Counted from the stretch's first letter, positions 46,760 to 58,429 are shown. The stretch: 64,000 nucleotides of DNA from Chrysogorgia sp. JL179-B06 (GCA_035772405.1 JAYKKM010000439.1:9107001-9171000); one strand, 5' to 3'. Numbers and translations are program-made. Notes: generated from the letters alone by a model not told the origin.

Positions 46760-47280
46760 GTTCCTGTATTTAACCCAAAATGCAAATAGTCTAATAACCC
46801 AAGACCAAGTGCTAAAAAACTACCATGCCCATCGGTAGTGCAGCACTGTGGCCATGTGTGCAGTCAATGCATCAGACAAACAATTGGCTATACCAGTAAT
46901 GGGTGTATAGTTTTACCACAAGAAATATGTTTGTTCAGTTTTTAATGGTTAATATATCTGCACCAGTCCACCACGGCATGTGTCATGTGTAATGATTATC
47001 TGAAATCACTATAGCAATCACTTCCAACAAATGTAAATAACAATGTTAATTGCTTTACTATTGTATATCTGTGCCACGAATCACAATGGTAATTACGCCC
47101 CATCCAAAACGTAAACGCATTGCGTACCTATTTTTATTGTTTGTTTTAAGCAATTAATAAATGGTGGAAATAATGGTTATGTGAAACATGAGATTGAGAA
47201 AGAAAACGTCAGAAACGCATAATGCGTCTGACGCCCGTTTTTGTATCTGCGCTTGCGCAGATAACATTGTTATCGTATTT
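46760..47280. other. No gene recognised
   Basis: A repeated GCACCAGTCCACC / GCAATCAC-type low-similarity region, no open frame of note and no motif recognised. Confidence 0.3.
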
Positions 47281-47282
47281 TT

Positions 47283-47533
47283 AAGTTTGTTAGCTCAGTT
47301 AGCCAATTTAAATTTTAGTTTTTAGTTTAACAGCTTTATTGGACACGTCTATGTGACATACTAATACAAATACATAGATACAAGAAAAAATAAAAGACGG
47401 GCCCATGCGAGATTAAGTTTGTTAGCTCAGTTAGCCAATTTTAATTTTTAGTTTAACAGCTTTATTGGACACGTCTATGTGACATACTAATACAAATACA
47501 TAGATACAAGAAAAAATAAAAGACGGGCCCAAC
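47283..47533 (+). repeat. 132-bp tandem duplication
   Basis: AAGTTTGTTAGCTCAGTTAG at 47283 recurs at 47415. Both copies run through GGACACGTCTATGTGACATA to AAAAGACGGGCCC. The second copy lacks ~10 bp. High identity marks a recent duplication. Confidence 0.95.
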
Positions 47534-48429
47534 AGCGTTTGCGCGAACGGGACACGGTCCCATGCGAGGCCGGCGCAGCCCTACGGTAGGAAAACATACA
47601 TCATACCACGGCGTACAGAATGCTATTTGCTAGCCAAGAATACATGAAAGGGGCAATAATACATATATACATAAAAGTTTAAGCCCGATGACAGGGGCAG
47701 TCGCGCACAAGCGACCATGTGCAGGACATGTATATATCAAAAGTATTATTAAGTAAAGAAAAATATAAGTTACAAAGAAAACCCTTAAAAGAAGCAGCAC
47801 TATGGAAAGTATGTAATGAGCTTGCAAATAAAGTTCCAGGGTTTAACAATTCTGTTAAAATACGAAGCTTGGAAAGTACTGGTTTTACAAATGGTGGGTT
47901 TTAAAGTTAAAGTTGGGTTAAGATTACGTGTGCGCCCATGCTGCACAAACGAAACAAAACATTCAATATTAAAATTATTAGGGCCAAAGATTGCTTTGAA
48001 GAAGAAAGTCAGGTCTTTTATTTCTCTATCATATACACCAAAGGCAGCAGGTTAAGGCAGCAAGTTTAGCTAGTTTAGCAAGTAAAGCCAACAGCCTATC
48101 CTTGTACGACGTCTCTCCTGGTTTCGACCTTAGGATCCACCGCGTAGCGCGCCGTTGGACTCTCTCTACCATGGATTTTAGCTTAACTGTTGCTGGCGAC
48201 CACATCTCGGTAGCAATCAGCGTGCTTAGAAGCTACAAAAAGCTACTATTCCAGAACTTACGATTACTTCATTCGAAGCTGAGATAGCGCTGAGACGTCA
48301 ATGTACGAGCTGGTGATCCGTCAGTTTGATAAGTATTTGCCAAAGCGTGTTTATTTCGACGGCTCAACGCCATTGCTTGCACTCGAACAACATAAGTATG
48401 TGACCCTCTTTGGGAAAACGTATCTTATC

Positions 48430-48605
48430 GAAATTGCGTTCAAACGGCAAAAAAACGGCGTTCGAACGGCTAGAGAAAGCGTTCGAACGGTTTGGTGAAA
48501 ATACCGAACGGCTGCCTGCTAGCGTTGGCGAACGCCTGGCCTACTAGCGTTCGAACGCCGTTCTCTAGGTGGCTACTGGCGTTCGAACGGCTGACTAGTA
48601 TTCCC
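48430..48605. repeat. Cluster of GCGTTCGAACG palindromes
   Basis: GCGTTCAAACGGC, GCGTTCGAACGGC or GCGTTCGAACGCC occur about six times within 170 bp (near 48438, 48459, 48478, 48548 and 48580), in both orientations because the core CGTTCGAACG is self-complementary. Related CGAACGG and GGCGAACGCC pieces lie between. No gene is evident. Confidence 0.7.
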
Positions 48606-48876
48606 AAACGGATCATGGAAAGCAACAAAGCATTGAATATAACGCGTGCTAAAACCATTCAAACACAATATTATTAGAACGAACGTTAGTTATTGAATAT
48701 TAAAGTCCTAAAATATATAATATAATATGAAGTCCTGAAAATAAAATATTAAAGTCCCTTTTAACGTAGGGTAGGGCTTGAAAATTGGTAAAGGTAACCT
48801 TGTACCTAATGGCGGAGATAAGACCCTGGGTACGAGGTTGCCTAACCCGAGTAATCTCTAAAAGAAAGTATTTATG

Positions 48877-48960
48877 CCAACTCTAACCACTGAGCTACCA
48901 GGACTCAGGCGATAGAGGAAGGTTACTTTCCTGAGTTATTTTCTCTGCCACGCCCGTTCA
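48877..48960 (-). mobile_element. tRNA-like A-box sequence (possible SINE)
   Basis: On minus, CCTGGTAGCTCAGTGGTTAG matches the first part of a tRNA gene including the A box. The region after it lacks a clean B box (GGGTTAGGCAACC) and no cloverleaf can be closed, so it is probably a SINE head. It abuts a CCTCGTACCCAGG motif also found at 63413. Confidence 0.35.
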
Positions 48961-49531
48961 GCAAGAACTTAATGAGTTACAAATATCAAGCTGCAATTTC
49001 TTAAAGCTGTTTTTCTCAATTTGACAAAAAGCCCGATTCCTAACATTGCGCGCAGGATATCTCAAAAAATATTTAAGCTATCTTGATCAAATGTTCAGGG
49101 CTAACAGTATATACATTTCTCATAGAGATAAAGTAAAAGAAGTGAATTATATTGTTCAATTGTTATGAAATAGTAACAGTTTTAGTGAGACCAATTATAT
49201 ACATTTCTAGTATTCAGACTGCCAAACTTTTGTTATGGCTTTTATTTCAATAGTTCTAGTTCACCTCCTAGACAATGTTGTTTGTGATTAAATAATAGTT
49301 ATTCCAGGTTTTTATCATTGTTATTTATCTAGTTGTATAAAAGTACGCTCTTTTCACCATGGGGTGTCATATCTTGGTAACCATGGCAACAATGGTATTG
49401 CAACAACATATTTTTTTGGTCAGACTGACTCACCAATTGACTCGTCGCGTCCTCCCCAAAAGCCCCCGCGCGCTCAGCCCCCGCAAGTCGCGCAAAGCAA
49501 AACAAGCGCCTGGGTACAAGTAGATTTTAAT

Positions 49532-50007
49532 TACCGTAGAATCTCGAAAGTAACCGCCCCCCGAAAGTAGCCCCTTCCAATGTCTATAACTATTGTATAA
49601 ATAAGTTGCATGTAACATATGTTTAACAATTTATTTTGAATGGCATGGATTAAAACACGTATAAAACAGTAATATCAAAGATTCAGGAATTTCAGACAGT
49701 AGTTATAAGTTTGTCTTTGTCATCGTTCAGACGTTCTCTTCCATATTTCGGTATCTGAATATTCGGTATCGTACGGTAAATTATTAGCATTAGATAATAA
49801 GTAACAGTCAACTCTTATGTAATTTAATCAAAATAAAACAAAACTTTGAAACGTTGTGCAAAATGTACAGTAGTGCTTAAAACTTGTCCGATGCTAAAAA
49901 TAACAACCCGAAAGTAAGTGCCCTCCAAAAGTAACCGCTCATCCGAAAGTAGAGGTCACTAATTTCGAAAGTAGCCGCCCCGCGGTTACTTTTCAGATTT
50001 TACGGTA
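49532..50007. mobile_element. Non-autonomous DNA transposon with CCGTA inverted ends
   Basis: Left end TACCGTAGAATCTCGAAAGT and right end (complement) TACCGTAAAATCTGAAAAGT form inverted repeats continuing into AACCGC. If TA is the target duplication, the ends are CCGTARAATCT. CGAAAGTARCCGCCCC subterminal repeats recur inside both ends (49565, 49910, 49945, 49965). No transposase frame. Confidence 0.8.
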
Positions 50008-50009
50008 TA

Positions 50010-50890
50010 TTAAAAAGAAAAGAGGAAAAAGTTTTGGTATAGGACCCCTTAACCTTAACAAAATAATAAATTTGTTGTAAACAATTTCGGATTTTTCGAT
50101 TAATGTTTTAACATCATCAGAAGTCATATATTTTATAATATTTGAATGATATGTTTCATATTTTATTGCTTACATTTGCCATATATATTGCATATAATAT
50201 AGATATAAGATATTTTTATATAATTTTATTAACATCATAGTTGCCACTGCTTTCTGTCGGCTGGTGCTTTGCTTTTCAAGCTTTTTGGTATACTTCGCTT
50301 CGTATAATTCCTTCTTCATTCTTCTGATAGTAGTTGAAGATGAATTGCAGATATATCTAATTACATATACTCTCTTATTTACCTACGCTATTTAGGAATA
50401 CATGCTATTTAGGATATACATTAAAAGTATTCTGAGGGTATTACAGATACCTCACATAGTACATCTTTGGCGGAATTTTTAAGAATGAGCCATCGATGTA
50501 TTGCATACAATTTGCTCACAGTGATGTTTGAACAATCAACGTCTAGAAAATGCCAATGTCCATTAATGAATTGGTTTCCACGATTCGTTGGCTTCCTTTC
50601 CACGTTACGGTATCTATACATAAAAACAAGAAAATAACAAAATGAACTATTTATGCATTTGGTTGTAATATTGAACGCCGAAACTTTTAAATAATGGTAT
50701 TCTGCAACATTGAACAGGGGCAGGGCCCAGGGGGTTGAAACATGATGGATTGACTGAGGAATATGCGAATACTCTACAAATACTCGATCGAGCCAACGAA
50801 TTTTGGCAACGATTGTATAGGTAGTAAAATTAGTATTATATGTTTGCTAGGTTTGGTGTTGAAGTAACATTTAAAGTAAGTATCTGCAAT
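50010..50890. other. No gene confirmed
   Basis: AT-rich. A minus-strand frame at 50438-50613 has splice-like borders, but its phase does not fit the neighbouring receptor exon. Nothing else seen. Confidence 0.3.
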
Positions 50891-50904
50891 TACAGATATT
50901 ATGA

Positions 50905-51022
50905 ATCAGACATAGTTTGACGCTACTCTGGCTAAAAAGGTGTTTTGAACGTAACTTTAAAAGTTACTGTCCATGACTTTTTGAAGTCAGAGTAGCGTTA
51001 AACTACAGTATGTCTGATTTAT
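50905..51022. mobile_element. MITE/Penelope-related repeat with AATCAGACATA ends
   Basis: AATCAGACATAGTTTGACGC at the left and the inverted GCGTTAAACTACAGTATGTC at the right form arms. The interior TTTTGAACGTAACTTTAAAA and GTTACTGTCCATGAC is shared with 44296-44327. This links a small inverted-end repeat to the Penelope-like remnant. Confidence 0.6.
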
Positions 51023-51093
51023 CAACGTTGCGTTGGGAAATTATTTGTAGATATTAGGAAGCTACATTGGGCTGGGAATCAATTTATACTTAC

Positions 51094-51231
51094 ACAAATT
51101 CTCGCAGGTTTTCCTATCTTTTTTCAACTTCATGTGTTTTGGACATCGACAGGTGTACTTCTTGTAAGACCAGCTTAACAGACAAAGATGACTACAGCCA
51201 CCATTGTAAGTAGCACAGGGATTGTGAATAA
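51094..51231 (-). CDS. LRP-like receptor, EGF exon 2 (138 bp)
   Basis: Translation VIHNPCATYNGGCSHLCLL... to KTCENL: an EGF-like module with six Cys and the NGGCSHLCL signature used after beta-propellers in LDL-receptor-family proteins. The acceptor is TTTTCCTAG before 51231 and the donor GTAAGT at 51093-51088. It enters and leaves in phase 1 and joins in frame to the 3' end of the propeller exon at 52633. No further exon of this gene could be identified to its left. Confidence 0.85.
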
Positions 51232-51436
51232 CTAGGAAAAGGAATAAATGAATGCTTCAATTATACTTTAAGTGAATAGCATTTGCTAAAGGGGAACTGT
51301 AGAACAAAAATAAATAATAATATCTAGATAAAAAACTTTCAAGTGTTATGTTTAGAAATGTTAATAATTTGACGAAATCTGCTCTTGTACTATTTAACAA
51401 TTATTCACCGATATTCACTGAGCCTGAGGTGAATAA

Positions 51437-51650
51437 TTGTTTTAGTATAAATACACATTTTCCCACTCTTAGGAACAGCATTTCCTTCAAAAATACTAGT
51501 TTCTTGACTTTTTTCTCCTGTCACTTTGACAAATCGGCTGGCGGCCATCTTGAAAAAACGCTGGAGGTGATTATCGAGAAATAATCCGAGGTAGCTCGAC
51601 CAATCAGCGCACGCAATTTCTATAATCACCTAATGTATTTATACTAAAGA
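51437..51650. mobile_element. Probable MITE with TTTTAGTATAAATAC ends
   Basis: TTTTAGTATAAATACA (51440) and TGTATTTATACTAAA (51632) are inverted ends ~200 bp apart, around a GC-richer centre with GCGGCCATCTTGAAAAAACG. An open frame across it is not considered coding. Confidence 0.5.
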
Positions 51651-51659
51651 CAAATAATA

Positions 51660-52632
51660 TTTAATTCAGAGATCGCGAGGGGGAGGGGCTTGGGATATTC
51701 AGCCCCCACTTTTTTGCCCAGTTAAAAAATATTAAAAATATAGAGATCTTTAAATTGAAAAGTTAAATAATCTGACTTTCATACTTCGTGACAGCTAGAC
51801 TTTTTAACAGTCAAACACAGCCTACATATGCATATAGTGTTTATAAAAGCAATGATAAGTTAGAATCTCATGTTTAGAAAAACCAATTGTTGTGTTTATC
51901 TTTTGAATTGTTTACGTTGGGCTGTCTATTTACGCTATTGAACTACTGTATGCTGTAGAATCGCGCATGCTGTGCATATATTTGAAGTTATAGTTATTAA
52001 ATTCAAAGGTTTTGGTTAATATTAAATTCAATGAGATGGACTAAAAATATGGTTTGTATAATTGTTTATGATCTTAATTTTTCTGTTAAAACATCCTTCA
52101 AAATGCAGGAAATAGCCGTTTCGGAAAAGAATTCAAAAATTTTCCAGGGGCATGCCCGGATACCCCCTTTAAAACTCGCTGCGCGGGCCCTGATTTTCAT
52201 TCTCATATTTTACGCATCTGGACGCCGCCATTTTAGAGTTTGCTCGACGGCACAAATTCGACATACAGCGAGGGTTCAACGACGGCAACTCAGTGCTCTT
52301 GTAATTTGTGTAACATTTATCACATGGCTTTATGAAAACAACCTATCATTTTTGAATTAAATTACGCTGCTTGATAACCACCGTGTTTAAATATGATGTA
52401 AATTAAAAAATTAAAAAATACAAATTTGGCCATAATCATTTTAATAAAGCAAATGTACCGCTGAGAAATAAGGAGATACAAAATAACTTTCAAAATAACT
52501 CTTGCTCTTCATCAAAGAAGAGAGGTTTTAATGTGGAAAAAGTTTTGGAAAAATTGATTTTAATATTTTAAAATTGTTTATACAAATAAAATCAATTTCT
52601 ATTTTTAATCAAACAAAAGCAAAAACACTTAC
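51660..52632. other. Intron of LRP-like gene; nothing recognised
   Basis: AT-rich. No exon, repeat or RNA recognised. Confidence 0.4.
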
Positions 52633-53033
52633 CGAATTTCTGTCGCTTTTTATCAAAGACAACCATTTCCATTGGCATGTAAATTCTTTTTCTAACTATC
52701 GAATCACGTAGTCCAGTGTGTTTGTTCACTCTAAAGATGCCTTGATATTGCCACTCAGACCAGTACACAAAATCTTCAAACACTGTCAAAGCAAACGGGT
52801 GCGATAAAACTGTTTTCATAAAGAAGGTTCGTTTTCCTCCAGCAAGGTCCATTTTTTCTATCTTATTAAGGCCTGCATCTGCCCAGTAAAGGATGTCTTC
52901 TTCGTAATCAATTGTTACTGCGTTTGGTAAAACGATACCGCTGTCCACAAGTTTTCTACGTGATTCAGGATCACCATCCATTGAGATTGTGGCAACATAA
53001 GGTCGTCTTCCCCAATCAGTCCAAAACATGTGA
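52633..53033 (-). CDS. LRP-like receptor, second half of beta-propeller 2 (401 bp)
   Basis: YWTD (LDL-receptor class B) repeats: HMFWTDWG, AVTIDYEEDILYWADAGLNK, HPFALTVFEDFVYWSEW and a closing PMEMVVFDKKRQKF. The acceptor TTTCTCTTGATAG lies before 53033 and the donor GTAAGTG begins at 52632. It joins the exon at 56183 through a split Arg codon. Three blades, completing a six-bladed propeller that binds ligands extracellularly. Confidence 0.93.
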
Positions 53034-53089
53034 CTATCAAGAGAAAAAAGTACGACGTACGGTTTTATATTCACGAGTTGTTTGTATCG

Positions 53090-53508
53090 TTAAAGAGATA
53101 CTCCAGTCAAAATACAAATATAGTTCATATAAAAGATCTTACTGACTTTAGTTCATTTCCAAAGTTTCAGCATTCCTATCAATTTAGTTAAGAAGATATG
53201 GCTGTCCAATTTCGACGTCATATACTAAATAGTTTATTTCGACTAATTTTCGTCCAAAGAGCATTCACAACAGCTATCACTATATGATCGCCATCAAAAC
53301 AAATCCACTGCCGATAAAGAATCACTCAATGACGTCATATTTTCAAAACCAATATGGCGTCAAAATCCTCAAATTTTCAACTTCAACTTCAACTAGCCAT
53401 ATCTTTTTAACTAAATTGATAGGAATGCTGAAACTTTGGAAATAAACTAAAGTCAGTAAGATCTTTCATATGAACTACATTTGTATTTTGGCTGGAGTAT
53501 CCCTTTAA
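53090..53508. mobile_element. MITE with ~110-bp inverted ends in LRP intron
   Basis: TTAAAGAGATACTCCAG...GATCTTACTGACTTTAGTT (53090-53200) is mirrored at 53393-53508. The ends read TTAAAGRGATACTCCAGYC, so TTAA or TA may be the target duplication. Its left end is only ~57 bp from the splice acceptor at 53034. Confidence 0.85.
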
Positions 53509-53839
53509 ATGAACGAGCGAGGTACGAGCACGTGTGTTTGAGACACAAACAATGATGAAATATAAAAGAGTACAGCTCTTTCTAAAGCTCTTTCCATGTT
53601 GCTTTCTGTTTATTACATGTATCACAAGTTTGACCATTTTTAAATTCGTCTAAAAGGATAATATAGAAGTAAGAGAGGTACTGAAACGATAAGTATTAAT
53701 TGCTCCCTAGCTTGTTCTATTTTCCCTTATAAATAAACAACTACATGCAGCCTGCCTCAGCATTAGGAAAATATTTGGCGCGCTTTTTTCACAAGCGTTT
53801 CCTGATTGGCTGTTCAATTATTCTCTTGTTTTTCATTGG

Positions 53840-54130
53840 TTATATTTTCACATGTGAAGAGCGCGATTTTCAATGGTATCGCATTTACACATGTGAAAAT
53901 GTAGATTTTCACAATCAGGCTTTACAAAATTCTTGTGATGCATGTAATAAAAAAGCCTATATATATAACGGAGAAAGGATATAATATATTGAAGTGTTTT
54001 TTTTTTATTTATAGGACTGCCCCAACCAGGAATCAAACCCATGTACTTTATACATAGCTTATTATGTGTAGTGGCAACACACCTTATCAAGGTGTGTTAT
54101 AATGAATGACACACCTCAAGGTGTGTAGTA
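53840..54130. repeat. Small inverted repeats in LRP intron
   Basis: TTTTCACATGTG (53846) pairs with CACATGTGAAAAT (53888). ACACACCTTATCAAGGTGTG (54067) and ACACACCTCAAGGTGTGT (54108) are short hairpins. No known family. Confidence 0.55.
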
Positions 54131-54539
54131 GCAGCGAACATGAAAGTGTGTACTTTTTTACGACAAAAAAGTGTGTAATAACGCACACTAGTTTTAAGGT
54201 CTGGCTTAACGTAGAAGCGCTCTTATCACTGAGCTATAATATTGAGACACGGCCAGCAAATTTTCTGTTCGCCGTTCTTTTCCCCACGAATCTCTGGAGA
54301 CATTGCATCTTCACTTCACGTAGAGCTCATCAGCCTCTCACTTCAAATGACTTCTATCTGTAGCATAGTGATACTCAACTCTTGTATACAGAAGCGTTTA
54401 AATCAATATCAATATTTAGAGATTGTAGAAAATAACGGCGTCCGAAAATTGTCTGACTGTTCTGACCCTGTCTCAATAGCTCAGTGGTCAGAGTTTTATA
54501 CCAGTTGGCGCAGTCAGATCAACATTTGAAAAAGGCCTT

Positions 54540-55227
54540 CGCCAGTATGCACTTGAGTTTCGAACGCGCACAATTCTTGTTTATGATTGGATGGTAAATG
54601 TTGCAAAACTTCCTTTACGCACTCTGTTGGATTCCGATAATGAATCTAATAAAAATGAGAAAGCTTTTTCTTGTAGTATTTAATGTATTAAAGAACAAGG
54701 CTCCATCTAATTTATTGGATTTATTCCAGTTTATCAATGAAACACATTCTGAAATAAAATCAAAAGTTTGATTTTAAAAATAAACATGGTGTATAACCGC
54801 AAACTTTTGATTTTATTTCATTAAACATCGCCATGCCAAGCTTTAAAACTTTGAAACACATTCTGTTTAGAACAAGATCATCTTTAACAGATCTTAAACT
54901 CCAAAATTGCCAAAACTAAAATATCATGTAGTGGAGCTATGCTGTTTAATTTTCTTCCAAATAATATGAAAGATGTAGATAATATATATTTACAATCCTT
55001 TTAAAAACTACTTAAAAACGTATTTTTGGCCTTAAATTTTAAAGTATCCCATTTAGAGGAGCTTTACTGTAGAAATTGTATACATAATGACTCTGTACAT
55101 ACATCGGTAAATAGGTTGTAATTATTTAATGTTATTTAGTAATTTCTTGTTATTAGTATTAGTTAGAAGAAGGCCATCTGGCGGAATACCATTGTATAAA
55201 GATGTACATACCTTCTGAAAATAAAGT

Positions 55228-55289
<62 letters not shown>

Positions 55290-55290
55290 C
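54540..55290 (+). mobile_element. LINE 3' end with (ATT)n tail
   Basis: Plus frames read RKLFLVVFNVLKNKAPSNLL, DLFQFINETH, then HILFRTRSSLTDLKL, SGAMLFNFLPNNMKDV and LQSFKNYLKTYF: the typical C-terminus of a LINE RT protein. A 3' UTR ends TGAAAATAAAGTTCATT plus ~20 ATT units (55228-55287). An inner inverted AAACTTTTGATTTTATTTCA pair (~54752 and ~54802) shows a local rearrangement. Confidence 0.8.
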
Positions 55291-56182
55291 TTGTGCAGAG
55301 TGAATCACATGCATCAAGATGACAATGATATATATTATTTAGAAAAATCGTATCGTATTATGCATGGACATTCCTTGCAAAAACAAAATACTGACATTTG
55401 GAACACTAGCATGAATTCTCGTGATGTGCTGTGAGTAACAACTTTTTATACTAGATAAATTGGGACCTTTGGGTGAGCCATGAGGCGTCGACCGTAGGTT
55501 TAAAGCTGATCAAGTGGTCAAGGGCGAAAAGCAAGACTATGGTGGTAATGATAAAGAGCTCCGAAAGTGAGCTCCGAGGCTAGTCAAAATGGGAGAAACG
55601 GAACTCAAAAACAAGACCAAGTTTAACGAAACCCACAAAAATGTTATCAGTGCAGAATCGCTACATTTTTATTCACGTTTGTACAAATGCCGATACACAC
55701 CGCACGTACACGACAACGCTGTCCGAATTTGTGAAGAATCAGAATTTCTGCTGGACGAATGATTGCATAAGAATGTTAAAAAACAAATGCTTTTCATGAA
55801 ATATCAGAAAGTCAAAATACTATAGACGTCGCAGATTTTTGTTTGTTACTAAAAGGTTCAGACTAAAATTCAAAAATCAAAATGATAACATATATTATAT
55901 ATTTAATGATAACATTTATTATATTAGATGGTAGTGTTTTACTAAGAAATACGCAGCGACATATTTTCCATATCCTCACTACTGAAGATATCGATCACGT
56001 GATTAAACATTTTCCCACCTTTTGTATTGAATCTATATAATAAAAAGAAAATTACAAGGTGGCTTGAAGGTAATTAATTTTATCTTCTCATTCGCTACGC
56101 TCATTCGTAAAATATTGTTTTCACCACTCGAAGATAAAATTCATATCTTCACACCATCGTGTAATATCCTCTATATACTTAC
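55290..56182. other. Intron of LRP-like gene; nothing recognised
   Basis: No exon or clear repeat. Near 56060-56160 an inverted AATTTTATCTTC / GAAGATAAAATT pair brackets a short GC-richer stretch. Confidence 0.4.
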
Positions 56183-56588
56183 CGACTTTTAGGATGCAGA
56201 GCAATTGAGCGAGGCTTGTCTAGATTATTTTTCACAACTGTATAACGATGCTTTCCATCAAGATCGATTACTTCGATTTTACGCAGCTGACTATCAATCC
56301 AATAGATTTTGTTGGTAATCCAATCAAAAGCCAAACCCTCTGGAGTGAAGACATTACTAATAACAATGGTTTCCGTTGATATCAGTTTACCATTTGGATT
56401 CAAGGTGCTTTTCATTATGGCGTTCTTCTTAGTGTCAGCCCAGAAAACGATGCCATTTTTAACGTCAACGTCAATTCCTGTCACAGATTTGGCATTTTCA
56501 ATAATTTGGATCCCTTTCTTTTTTGTTAAGTCAATTAAAGCAATGTGTTTTTTTCGGTCTCCAAATATTACTCGAGGCGCATCCGTCA
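56183..56588 (-). CDS. LRP-like receptor, first half of beta-propeller 2 (406 bp)
   Basis: Three YWTD-type blades: PRVIFGDRKKHIALIDL, GIDVDVKNGIVFWADTKKN, EGLAFDWITNKIYWIDSQL, ending RSIALHPKSR. Acceptor TTTTACCATCAG before 56588; donor GTAAGT from 56182. Phase matches the LDLa exon at 56691 upstream and the blade exon at 53033 downstream. Confidence 0.93.
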
Positions 56589-56690
56589 CTGATGGTAAAA
56601 AAGAGCAAGAAAAGTAAGAACATGACTTGAAAAATATGGGAAAGAAGGAAAAAAATAATAACAAAAAGACAGGTTTCCTATTTTGCTTAC

Positions 56691-56807
56691 AGCAATAATG
56701 TTCGTCGGTGTGATCCATACAATCCTGTTTACCATTGCATTTTTTTGACGCATCGATGCATATGTCATCATCACAGCGAAATTGTTTTCTGGAGCATGAA
56801 GCGAGAA
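56691..56807 (-). CDS. LRP-like receptor, LDLa exon 2 (117 bp)
   Basis: Translation LASCSRKQFRCDDDICIDAS..CNGKQDCMDHTDEHYC: six Cys, the acidic calcium-cage residues (D..DCMDHTDE) and an F at the usual place. A complete LDL-receptor class A module. It is flanked by GGTTTTAG and GTAAGC and encoded in a single exon between the EGF exon and propeller 2. Confidence 0.92.
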
Positions 56808-56884
56808 CTAAAACCAAAAATAATCAACTCAAATGTAATATATATATATACTGATGTAGTGAATGTGGGAGCTTGGATTAGTTT

Positions 56885-57692
56885 ATTAGATTTATCACTC
56901 TTTTTGCGTGAACGGAATACCCCAACAGGCTAGAAGCCCAATTGATAGAGGATCCGAGGACCTACGATTTTAAGGTCGTTATCCGAGAAGACCCGAAAGT
57001 CTTACCATTTTCTGGTATTATTGCAAAGGCAGCACTTTCTCCTCAATTATTTTTAAGACCCTGAGTGGTGGTTCGACCCAGGATTTGAACCTGTGTTCTC
57101 CCAGCTTATAGACATGTGTGGTAACCACTAGACCACAACAGCTGGTTTAGATTAGATGGAGTAGATAGACGCCGTACATGCACGATCAAGCTCAAATCCT
57201 AAATCAAGGACAGGCATCAAACCTGTAACCCTAATTATATCAATCGAACCAGTACATCATTGTAACATTCGCTCTCCATATATGAGTCTTGCTAGCACAA
57301 TAGTTATAGAGCGCCTGACCGCGGGCAATCGGAAGGTTACAGGTTTAATCCCTGTCTGCAGGACTCAAAACATTTTCTGAGAATTTGAGCTTGCGATCGT
57401 CCATATATCGTCGCGCGAGTGTTTGTGTCATCCAGTGTATTATAAACTAACACGCATCAGCTGTTGTGGTCTAGTGATTATCACACATGTCTATAAGCTG
57501 GGAGACCCGTGGGTTCAAATCCTGGGTTGGACCACCACTCAGGGTCTTAACAATAATTGAGGAGAAGTGCTGCCTTTGCAACAACACTAGCAAATGGTAA
57601 GACTTTCGGGTCTTCTTGTAAAACCACCTTAAATTGTAGGCCCTCGGAATCCCATTCCGTTGGGTTTTCCGTTCACATAAGAGTGATAAACT
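56885..57692. mobile_element. Inverted pair of tRNA-derived SINE-like repeats (~800-bp imperfect palindrome)
   Basis: The right arm (57290-57692, plus) contains two tRNA-like stretches. One is GACCGCGGGCAATCGGAAGG followed by the B-box-like GTTACAGGTTTAATCC; the other is GTGGTCTAGTGATTATCAC with B box GGGTTCAAATCC. It ends in CTTTCGGGTCTTC and GTTCACATAAGAGTGATAAA. The left arm (56885-57260) is its reverse complement with moderate divergence, including GGTAACCACTAGACCAC. The repeat looks like a dimeric tRNA SINE present twice head to head. Confidence 0.75.
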
Positions 57693-57801
57693 GAATAGTC
57701 GAGCGCTTAAAACATGAGCCTCTGGCTCGGTGTAACCTTATCCTGTATGATCGACTCAAAATAAATCATACTCATATGCAACAATGAATCATTTCACCTA
57801 C

Positions 57802-57936
57802 AATGTGGCTGACAGGTTTTTCTATCCCGTCCTATTTGCATTTTATTAGGACACTGGCACGAGTAGTGATCTCGTTGACTGGATAACAGGCATAGATGGC
57901 TGCAACCTCCGTTGTTTACTAAACATTCAGTGTGAA
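57802..57936 (-). CDS. LRP-like receptor, EGF exon 1 (135 bp)
   Basis: VHTECLVNNGGCSHLCLL... YSCQCPNKMQIGRDRKTC: an EGF-like module with the NGGCSHLCL signature. Acceptor TTTGTTTTTCAG before 57936. The donor is taken as GTAGGT (57801-57796) rather than GTGAAA four bases later, because only the former keeps the reading phase into the LDLa exon at 56807 and mirrors the 138-bp EGF exon 2. Confidence 0.85.
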
Positions 57937-58144
57937 CTGAAAAACAAATATATATTAAAAGGTTAATAACAGGTAACACAAGTATATAAGTACTACAAAA
58001 TTAGTTGAGAGAATTTTCAGCAAAGAAAAATAAATTGGGTTCTGTTCAAAAACACGTGACGCTCACTACGCTATTTACGTATGCTGTCCAAAAATGCCAT
58101 ATAATCCCCTGATAATCTCGCCGCGGCAGGGATCCATTTCTCAC

Positions 58145-58298
<154 letters not shown>

Positions 58299-58429
58299 TC
58301 GTACATGGTAGGACCAAATCTCTTACACATGATTGGCTATGACCAACCAGTAAGTTCCGAGTGCGCCTTTTGCGTGATCCGTTTTAATCGGCCAATATTC
58401 GTTGGGGAGAAAAACGGCACAAACATGGC

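Larger units (their letters stand above)
45758..46760 (-). mobile_element. LINE reverse-transcriptase fragment (CR1-like), decayed
   Basis: On minus, in order: GPDGIPARILK, NYRPISLLSIVSKVLERCVF, QHGFLKGRSTVTQLL, IVYLDFSKAFDSVNHNLL and (after a break) VPQGSILGPLLFMIYVNELP then SSSIFLYADDTKCHR. YADD and DFSKAFD are the RT catalytic motifs. Both are intact, but frames are broken by a SINE-like insert (about 46610-46710), a small LINE-tail insert (45978-46045) and indels. Confidence 0.85.

Noticed and set aside
47719..48055. Overlapping plus-strand frames (61 and 79 codons) as genes
   Set aside because: Short, no family resemblance, no splice or promoter signal and next to repeat debris.
50438..50613. 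Minus-strand open segment with TATAG acceptor and GAG/GTATCT donor as a further LRP exon
   Set aside because: Its open frame needs two bases from the preceding exon, but the EGF exon at 51094 leaves one. In the compatible phase it hits a stop, and it shows no EGF, LDLa or YWTD pattern.
54470..54535. tRNA gene from TAGCTCAGTGGTCAGAG
   Set aside because: Only an A-box-like stretch. No B box at the right distance and no cloverleaf.
57465..57540. Functional tRNA gene
   Set aside because: A and B boxes are recognisable, but the acceptor and anticodon stems do not pair properly, and a related copy lies inverted nearby, as expected of a SINE.
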